Positions 58,489-64,000 of a stretch of 64,000 nucleotides of DNA are shown here, piece after piece. The notes beneath the pieces are model-generated. The model saw nothing but the letters and a program-made list of their open reading frames with translations. It ran no database searches and was not told the origin of the DNA. Each line of letters starts with the position of its first letter. The stretch's first letter is position 1. Both the position numbers and the translations under genes were made by a program. The DNA is from Aerolutibacter ruishenii (GTDB taxonomy: Bacteria; Pseudomonadota; Gammaproteobacteria; Xanthomonadales; Xanthomonadaceae), in NCBI RefSeq assembly GCF_007830115.1, contig NZ_VLKP01000002.1:310001-374000 (forward strand). The letters are read 5' to 3'.

Positions 58489-59462
58489 CGTTCCGAGTGT
58501 CCGGTGGCGTAATGGCCGCCGCGCTCGAACAGCGCCGGCTGGATCAATTCGGTGAACGCCCGCGCCTGCGGCGACAGGTACTTGCCCTTGCGCACCACGA
58601 CGCCATAGCTGCGCGAGGGGAAATAGCGCGCCAACGAGCGCGTCGCCAGTCGTTCATGGTCGGCCTCGGTCAGGCAGATCGCGGTGACGATGCTGATACC
58701 CAGGCCCATTGCCACGTACTGCTTGATCACTTCCCAGCCACCGACCTCCAGCGCCACCGTATACGGCACCCGGTTCTGGTGGAAGACCAGGTCCACCAGC
58801 CGATACGTGGTCAATCGCTGTGGCGGCAGGATCAGCCCATACGGCGACAGGTCGTGCAGGGTCAGGTCGCCCTTGTGCGCCAGCGGATGGTCGCGCGGGG
58901 TGATCAGCATCGGCTCGAAGCGGTATACCGGCGCGTAGCTGAGGTCACCGGGCACGTCGATCATCGAGCCCACCGCCAGATCCACCCCGTCCGAGCGCAG
59001 CAGATCCAGGCCTCCGGCGCCGGTGACGTTGTGCAGGGTCAGTCGCACCTCCGGGTGGGCGGCGCGGAACGCCTCCACAATCTTCGGCAGCAGGTAGAGG
59101 ATGGTCGAAGTGCCGGCGGCCACGTTGAGCTCGCCGGCATCCAGGCCGCGCACCCGCTCGCGGAAACTCGCGTCCAACCCGTCCATGCCTTCGACCAGCG
59201 GCCGCGCCAGCTCATACAGCGCCTGGCCCTCGGCGGTCAGCGCCAGACGGCGCCCGCTGCGCTCCAGCAGCCGCGTGCCCATCTCGCGCTCCAGAGCCTG
59301 CAGCTGCAGGGTCACGGCCGGCTGGGTCAGGTACAGCGCGTCGGCCGCGCGCGACACCGAACCCAGTCGCGCGGTCTGGCAGAACGCCCGCAGCGGCTTC
59401 AGCCGGTCGCCCTTGTAGGCGAAACGCGGGGCCTTGGGTGGGCGTTCGGCCATTGGTTTCAT
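58485..59462 (-). CDS. LysR-family transcriptional regulator (probable glyoxylate-shunt regulator)
   Basis: About 325 residues. An N-terminal winged helix-turn-helix (LRAFCQTARLGSVSRAADAL, QPAVTLQLQALERE) and a substrate-binding domain with CysB-like layout follow. It lies divergently from aceB, as with regulators that control adjacent metabolic genes, so glyoxylate or a related intermediate may be its effector. Start taken at ATG 59462 (MKPMAERPPK); ATG 59453 and others nearby are possible. Confidence 0.8.
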   Translation of the reverse strand: MKPMAERPPKAPRFAYKGDRLKPLRAFCQTARLGSVSRAADALYLTQPAVTLQLQALEREMGTRLLERSGRRLALTAEGQALYELARPLVEGMDGLDASFRERVRGLDAGELNVAAGTSTILYLLPKIVEAFRAAHPEVRLTLHNVTGAGGLDLLRSDGVDLAVGSMIDVPGDLSYAPVYRFEPMLITPRDHPLAHKGDLTLHDLSPYGLILPPQRLTTYRLVDLVFHQNRVPYTVALEVGGWEVIKQYVAMGLGISIVTAICLTEADHERLATRSLARYFPSRSYGVVVRKGKYLSPQARAFTELIQPALFERGGHYATGHSER

Positions 59463-59475
59463 CTGTCTATTAGTT

Positions 59476-59519
59476 TGTTTAATGATAAACATTGAAAAAA
59501 CTTGATTGTCAAATACAAG
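59476..59519. promoter_or_regulatory. Divergent lysR/aceB control region
   Basis: TGTTTA-ATGA-TAAACA (59476-59491) is a perfect 6-4-6 palindrome in an AT-rich stretch, a likely LysR-type binding site. Immediately downstream TTGAAA (59492-59497) and TACAAG (59514-59519), 16 bases apart, may be the aceB promoter. The palindrome abuts the -35. Confidence 0.55.
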
Positions 59520-59579
59520 ACTGCAGCGCATGTTGGTTTTGCACCGCAACACGCATCACCACCGTGAGGAGAGATTCGG

Positions 59580-61280
59580 ATGTCGGCAGTCTTGGCGGAA
59601 ACGGTTCTGGCAGAACAACCCATGCCCCGGAACGGGGTGGTGTCGGTCACCGGCATCGAGGTGACCGCGACCCTTCCGGGGCAGGACACGTTGCTGACGC
59701 CGGTAGCCCTGGACTTCCTGGCCGGCCTGCACCGCCGTTTCGAGGCCACCCGCCAGGTTCGCCTGGCCGCTCGCCGCGAGCGCCAGGCCTTCTTCGACGC
59801 CGGCGGCCTGCCGGACTTCCGTGCCGACACCGTGGCCATCCGCAGCAGCGACTGGCGCGTGGCGCCGATCCCGGCCGCGCTGCAGGACCGTCGCGTGGAG
59901 ATCACCGGCCCGGTCGACCCGAAGATGGTGATCAACGCGCTCAACTCCGGCGCCAACTGCTACATGGCTGATTTCGAGGACAGCACCGCGCCAACCTGGG
60001 CCAACCTCGTCGCCGGGCAGCAGGCCCTGCGCGCCGCCGTCGCCGGCACGCTGGAATACACCGCCCCGGGCACCGACGCCGCCCCCGGCAAGCACTACGC
60101 GCTCAAGCCCTTTGCGCAGCAGGCGGTGCTGCTGGTTCGCCCGCGCGGCTGGCACCTGGACGAGAAGCACGTGCGCATCGATGGCGCATCGATGTCCGGC
60201 AGCCTGTTCGACCTGGGCCTGTTCGCCTTCCATAACGCCAAGACGCTCGCCGCCAAGGACCGCGGCCCGTACTTCTACCTGCCCAAGCTGCAGTCGATGG
60301 AAGAGGCGGCGCTGTGGAACGATGTGCTCGACCACGTCGAGCGCGCCCTGGGCCTGACGGCCGGCCAGCTCAAGGTCACCGTGCTGATCGAGACCCTGCC
60401 GGCCGTGTTCGAGATGGACGAGATCCTGCACGCGCTGCGCGGCCGCATCGCGGGCCTCAACTGCGGGCGCTGGGACTACGTGTTCTCGTACATCAAGACC
60501 TTCCGTCGCCACCGCGACAAGGTGCTGCCTGAGCGCGGCCAGGTCACCATGATCCAGCCATTCCTGCGCGCCTACTCCGAGTTGCTGATCCAGACCTGCC
60601 ACAAGCGTGGCGCGCACGCGATGGGCGGCATGGCCGCGCAGATCCCGATCAGCGGCACCGACGCGGCGAGCATCGAGGCCAACCAGGCCGCGCTGGCCAA
60701 GGTCCGCGCCGACAAGCTGCGCGAGGTCACCGCAGGCCACGACGGCACCTGGGTGGCGCACCCGGCGCTGATCCCGCTGGCACGCGATGTGTTCGACGAG
60801 CGCATGCCCACCCCGCACCAGCAACACGTCAAGCGCGAAGAGGTCATCGTCACCCGCGACGACCTCATCAAGCCGTCGTTGGGCACCATCACCCGCGCCG
60901 GCTTCGAGAACAACGTCGAGGTCTGCGTGCGCTACCTGGCCGCGTGGCTGGACGGCAGCGGCTGCGTGCCGATCCACTGGCTGATGGAGGATGCGGCCAC
61001 CGCCGAGATCGCCCGCGCCCAGTTGTGGCAGTGGCTGCACCACGCCGATCCCCGCGCCGACGGATCGCACGGCCAGCCACTGTGCCTGGATGACGGCAGC
61101 GAAGTGGACTTCGCCCTGCTCGAACGCGCGCTGCTCAACCTGCCCGGCAAGCTCACCGACCGCCTGCAGATGCCCGGTGGCAGTCGCGTGGCCGAGGCCA
61201 TCGGACTGCTCGACCGGCTCACCCACGCCGACACCCTGGAGGACTTCCTGACCCTCCCGGCCTACAGGCGACTGACCTGA
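59580..61280 (+). CDS. aceB: Malate synthase A
   Basis: A 566-residue enzyme that condenses glyoxylate and acetyl-CoA to malate in the glyoxylate shunt. Family blocks [33 protein letters not shown] and [16 protein letters not shown] are intact. Start ATG 59580 has GAGGAGAG nearby. It is followed by aceA 268 bases away in the same direction. Confidence 0.95.
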   Translation: MSAVLAETVLAEQPMPRNGVVSVTGIEVTATLPGQDTLLTPVALDFLAGLHRRFEATRQVRLAARRERQAFFDAGGLPDFRADTVAIRSSDWRVAPIPAALQDRRVEITGPVDPKMVINALNSGANCYMADFEDSTAPTWANLVAGQQALRAAVAGTLEYTAPGTDAAPGKHYALKPFAQQAVLLVRPRGWHLDEKHVRIDGASMSGSLFDLGLFAFHNAKTLAAKDRGPYFYLPKLQSMEEAALWNDVLDHVERALGLTAGQLKVTVLIETLPAVFEMDEILHALRGRIAGLNCGRWDYVFSYIKTFRRHRDKVLPERGQVTMIQPFLRAYSELLIQTCHKRGAHAMGGMAAQIPISGTDAASIEANQAALAKVRADKLREVTAGHDGTWVAHPALIPLARDVFDERMPTPHQQHVKREEVIVTRDDLIKPSLGTITRAGFENNVEVCVRYLAAWLDGSGCVPIHWLMEDAATAEIARAQLWQWLHHADPRADGSHGQPLCLDDGSEVDFALLERALLNLPGKLTDRLQMPGGSRVAEAIGLLDRLTHADTLEDFLTLPAYRRLT

Positions 61281-61548
61281 TCCCACCGGCGCGCGGCGCC
61301 AGCAGGTGCTGACCACGGTCAGCGCCAACGGCCCCGGCTTGTCTGCACGCAGGCATCCGCGATGCCGTCACCAAACCCACGCCGGATGGCCCGGCCTCCC
61401 GTTACGCGACAGCCCACGACACAACGCCCACCGGCCCTGCCATCCGCCAAACGAACCGCTAGACAGATTTCGCTTCACCCACCCAGGAAGACGCCATGTC
61501 TTTCCCGCCACGTCCCAAGCCAACCCCCTAGACCCGAGGAATGCCGCC

Positions 61549-62847
61549 ATGACCACCAAGCTCCCCACCGCCGACCAGCTGCGCCACGACTGGGCCACCA
61601 ACCCCCGCTGGGCCGGCATCACCCGCCCGTACTCGGCCGAGGACGTGGTGCGCCTGCGCGGCACCGTGCCGGTGGAGCACTCCATCGCCAAGCTTGGCGC
61701 GGAGAAGCTGTGGAAGTCGCTGCACACCGAGGACTTCATCAACGCCCTCGGCGCGCTGACCGGCAACCAGGCCATGCAGCAGGTCAAGGCCGGGCTCAAG
61801 GCGATCTACCTCTCCGGCTGGCAGGTCGCCGCCGATGCCAACATCGCCGGCGAGATGTACCCGGACCAGTCGCTGTACCCGGCCAACTCGGTGCCGCAGG
61901 TCGTGCGCCGCATCAACAACACCCTGCTGCGCGCCGACCAGATCCAGTGCGCCGAAGGCAGCGGCGACATCGACTTCCTGCAGCCGATCGTGGCCGATGC
62001 CGAGGCCGGTTTCGGCGGCGTGCTCAACGCCTTCGAGCTGATGAAGGGCATGATCGAGGCCGGCGCTTCCGGCGTGCACTTCGAGGACCAGTTGGCCAGC
62101 GTGAAGAAGTGCGGCCACATGGGCGGCAAGGTGCTGGTGCCGACGCGCGAGGCGGTCGAGAAGCTGGTCGCCGCCCGCCTGGCCGCCGACGTGATGGGCG
62201 TGCCGACCCTGATCGTCGCGCGTACCGACGCCGAGGCCGCCGACCTGCTGACCAGCGATGTCGACCCCAACGACGTGCCGTTCACCACCGGCGAACGCAC
62301 CGTCGAAGGCTTCTACAAGACCCATAACGGCCTCGACCAGGCCATCAGCCGCGGCCTGGCGTACGCACCGTACGCCGACCTGGTGTGGTGCGAGACCGGC
62401 AAGCCCGACCTGGAGTTCGCGCGCAAGTTCGCCGAGGCGATCCACGCCAGGTTCCCGGGCAAGCTGCTGGCCTACAACTGCTCGCCGTCGTTCAACTGGA
62501 AGAAGAACCTCGACGACGCGACGATCGCGAAGTTCCAGAAGGAAATCGCGTCCTACGGTTACAAGTTCCAGTTCATCACCCTGGCCGGTTTCCACAGCCT
62601 GAACTACGGCATGTTCAACCTGGCGCACGGCTACGCGCGCCGCCAGATGAGCGCCTTCGTCGAGCTGCAGGAAGCCGAGTTCGCCGCCGCCGAGAAGGGC
62701 TTCACCGCGGTCAAGCACCAGCGCGAGGTCGGCACCGGCTACTTCGATGCGGTGACCCAGACCATCCAGGGTGGCCAGTCGTCGACCGTGGCGCTCAAGG
62801 GCTCGACCGAGGAGGAGCAGTTCCACGAGGCGCGCGCGGCGGCCTGA
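61549..62847 (+). CDS. aceA: Isocitrate lyase
   Basis: A 432-residue enzyme that splits isocitrate into succinate and glyoxylate. The catalytic KKCGHMGGK motif is present (about residue 185), as are [11 protein letters not shown]-like and NCSPSFNWK blocks. The ATG 61549 follows an upstream ATG-rich region with CCCGAGG nearby as a ribosome site. The 268-base gap after aceB has no gene; it may carry its own promoter or a processing site. Confidence 0.95.
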   Translation: MTTKLPTADQLRHDWATNPRWAGITRPYSAEDVVRLRGTVPVEHSIAKLGAEKLWKSLHTEDFINALGALTGNQAMQQVKAGLKAIYLSGWQVAADANIAGEMYPDQSLYPANSVPQVVRRINNTLLRADQIQCAEGSGDIDFLQPIVADAEAGFGGVLNAFELMKGMIEAGASGVHFEDQLASVKKCGHMGGKVLVPTREAVEKLVAARLAADVMGVPTLIVARTDAEAADLLTSDVDPNDVPFTTGERTVEGFYKTHNGLDQAISRGLAYAPYADLVWCETGKPDLEFARKFAEAIHARFPGKLLAYNCSPSFNWKKNLDDATIAKFQKEIASYGYKFQFITLAGFHSLNYGMFNLAHGYARRQMSAFVELQEAEFAAAEKGFTAVKHQREVGTGYFDAVTQTIQGGQSSTVALKGSTEEEQFHEARAAA

Positions 62848-63004
62848 GGCCCAGCCCGCGACAGACGGCGTGGACACGGACGCCGGGCCACGCCGGGCCG
62901 GACATGACGCCGGCCCGTTGGCGTCGATGGGACTTTTGGCATTCGACAGGGATTGGTCGAGATGCGTATCGTCGACTTCCCGCTCCCGGTTTGGTTCAGT
63001 TGGC

Positions 63005-63301
63005 ATGTCCAGGCATTCTTTCGTTGTTGCAATGATCATGGCGGTCATCTGTGCCGCCCCGGCCCTCGCCAAGGCAGATGAAGCAGCCAAGGTGCCTGTC
63101 GCTGCCACAGCGTCGACCACCGGCCCGGAACCCACGCAGCCGACCAGTCGAGCGCAGGCCGAAGACGACCAGGTGATTTGCAGGGCCGAGCGCTCCCTGG
63201 GAAGCAACCGCATTCAGCGGGTGTGCCGGTCGGCCGAGCAGGTCCGCCGCGAGCGCGAAGCGGCCCGCCAGGCGCTGGAGAAGCGCGGCGTGGGCGGCTG
63301 A
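63005..63301 (+). CDS. Small secreted protein with CX6GSX6C motif
   Basis: A 98-residue protein. A signal peptide (MSRHSFVVAMIMAVICAAPALA) is followed by a Thr/Pro/Ala-rich linker and a C-terminal segment CRAERSLGSNRIQRVC (about residues 60-75), then a helix RSAEQVRREREAARQALEK. Its two Cys could pair in the periplasm. The same pattern occurs in the next gene. Function unknown. Confidence 0.7.
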   Translation: MSRHSFVVAMIMAVICAAPALAKADEAAKVPVAATASTTGPEPTQPTSRAQAEDDQVICRAERSLGSNRIQRVCRSAEQVRREREAARQALEKRGVGG

Positions 63302-63418
63302 CCGCCGCCCCACGACTCCCGCCCGGTGGCCGGCAGCCTCCCCTGCATTGCCAGCGTGTACGGGCAGGCGTAGCCTCGGTTGCCTTGATCTGCGCAAGTG
63401 ACTCACAGGAGGCGTGTC

Positions 63419-63892
63419 GTGACCAGATTGTCCATCGTGGTGATGTTGTCGGTTGTGCTGGCAGGCGGGCAGTTCGCGGCACCTGTCGCCGCACAGGAGT
63501 CGGGAGACAAGCTGGCGCACATCCTGGATCAGCAGCAGGCATTGAAGGCCAGCCTCGACGACGGAACGTCCGGATTGTCGCCGCGCCAAATCCGCCAGAT
63601 CCGCAAGGAGCAAGGCGAGGTGTTCGCGATCGCGGGCAAGAACGCCCGCTTCGACCAGCTCAATGTCCAGGAGCAGATCCGCTTGGAGAACGCGCTGGAG
63701 CGGATCAACGCCCATTTCGTCGGCACCCGGGTGGCGCAGGAGAACCAGGACACCTGCTGGACCGAAGCCAAGACCGGCTCAAAGCTGAAGGTCACCCGCT
63801 GTGGTACGCAGGAAGAGCGCGACGAGACGCGTCGCGGCGCGCGCGCATGGCTGGAAAAGCCCAGGATCTGCGTTCCGCCCGGTTGCAGCTGA
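63419..63892 (+). CDS. Secreted protein with the same CX6GSX6C motif, paralogue of its neighbour
   Basis: A 157-residue protein. Start GTG 63419 is six bases after a perfect AGGAGG site (63407-63412). After a signal peptide (residues 1-26) comes a helical middle part (residues 30-95) and then CWTEAKTGSKLKVTRC with GTQEERDETRRGARAWLEK, aligning residue by residue with the neighbour's C-terminus. It ends with two further Cys (CVPPGC). Confidence 0.7.
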   Translation: MTRLSIVVMLSVVLAGGQFAAPVAAQESGDKLAHILDQQQALKASLDDGTSGLSPRQIRQIRKEQGEVFAIAGKNARFDQLNVQEQIRLENALERINAHFVGTRVAQENQDTCWTEAKTGSKLKVTRCGTQEERDETRRGARAWLEKPRICVPPGCS

Positions 63893-63899
63893 GTGCGCC

Positions 63900-64000
63900 C
63901 TATGCGGCGGGCACGCCGCGATCGCTTCGGCGATAACCAATCGCTTCGGTCAGGTGGGCGGTAACGATGCCCTCGCTGTCGCCGAGGTCAGCGATGGTGC
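63900..64000 (-). CDS. YifB/ComM-like Mg-chelatase AAA ATPase, C-terminal end only
   Basis: The minus strand from the window edge encodes ADLGDSEGIVTAHLTEAIGYRR then a TAG stop at 63902-63900. RTIADLxxSxxIxxxHLxEAxxYR is the usual C-terminus of YifB/ComM proteins (branch-migration helicase in natural transformation). Only about 33 codons are visible. Confidence 0.65.
   Translation of the reverse strand, partial: TIADLGDSEGIVTAHLTEAIGYRRSDRGVPAA

Noticed and set aside
58480-58495. ACGTTAACGT palindrome shared by the convergent stop codons of the hydrolase-like and lysR genes
   Set aside because: Explained by two facing CGT-TAA ends overlapping; no T-run or longer stem.

Overview
The window is GC-rich chromosomal DNA from a gammaproteobacterium of the Xanthomonadaceae/Lysobacteraceae (Xanthomonas, Stenotrophomonas, Lysobacter or Luteimonas relatives). 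The evidence is the very high GC at third codon positions, a type VI secretion (T6SS) tail cluster, the long-chain olefin genes oleB/oleC/oleD with a YkgJ-type gene among them, a biotin block bioB-F-H-C, tamA/tamB, glyQ/glyS and an aceB/aceA glyoxylate pair next to a divergent LysR gene. Genus and species cannot be fixed from the sequence alone. Most genes are ordinary core metabolism packed in short, often translationally coupled operons (ATGA or TGATG overlaps).

Layout. 1-6204: end of a T6SS cluster (tssM partial, tagF, OmpA-like gene, then tssA on the opposite strand). 6447-7286: an autotransporter beta-barrel remnant just downstream of tRNA-Arg(CCG). 7366-9916: a coupled pair of c-di-GMP proteins, a GGDEF-EAL protein and an HD-GYP protein, each with one degraded catalytic motif. 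10068-16059: ubiA, comF and the biotin genes bioB, bioF, bioH and bioC, with a BirA-type operator before bioB. 16142-21533: an EamA-type transporter, a family 39-like glycosyltransferase, cytochrome b561, a SnoaL-like protein coupled to a Ser/Thr dehydratase, and a Tyr/Gly/Pro-rich lipoprotein. 21534-22031: a roughly 500-base gap with a possible small RNA and a clear intrinsic terminator. 22032-36897: mnmG, a sialidase-like lipoprotein, a response regulator, tamB/tamA, glyS/glyQ, a glutamine amidotransferase and a membrane protein.

36928-40936: an orphan vgrG broken by a one-base contraction in a G tract, preceded by a structured leader with two RsmA/CsrA-like sites and followed by an AT-richer lipoprotein gene. 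41007-45509: oleB, a YkgJ protein, oleC and oleD, without oleA. 45520-49855: ubiJ, ubiB, a TruC-type pseudouridine synthase, arfB and an acyltransferase. 49891-58488: the most unusual region, a probable envelope or exopolysaccharide locus. It has a divergent membrane-anchored CX5R phosphatase with a helical-repeat region, then HEAT-repeat protein, processive GT2, TPR/YaiO-like outer-membrane barrel, LtaS-like phospho-transferase and a secreted glycoside-hydrolase-like protein. 58485-62847: LysR regulator, aceB and aceA. 63005-63892: two small secreted paralogues sharing a CX6GSX6C motif. 63900-64000: the C-terminal end of a YifB/ComM-type ATPase.

In the polysaccharide locus the first three genes overlap by four bases, so the GT2 synthase, its HEAT partner and the outer-membrane protein are probably made together. 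The parts suggest polymer synthesis and inner-membrane passage, periplasmic phospho-decoration and trimming, and outer-membrane export, with a periplasmic phosphatase encoded on the other side of a shared promoter region. This assembly is inferred from domains and layout, not demonstrated.
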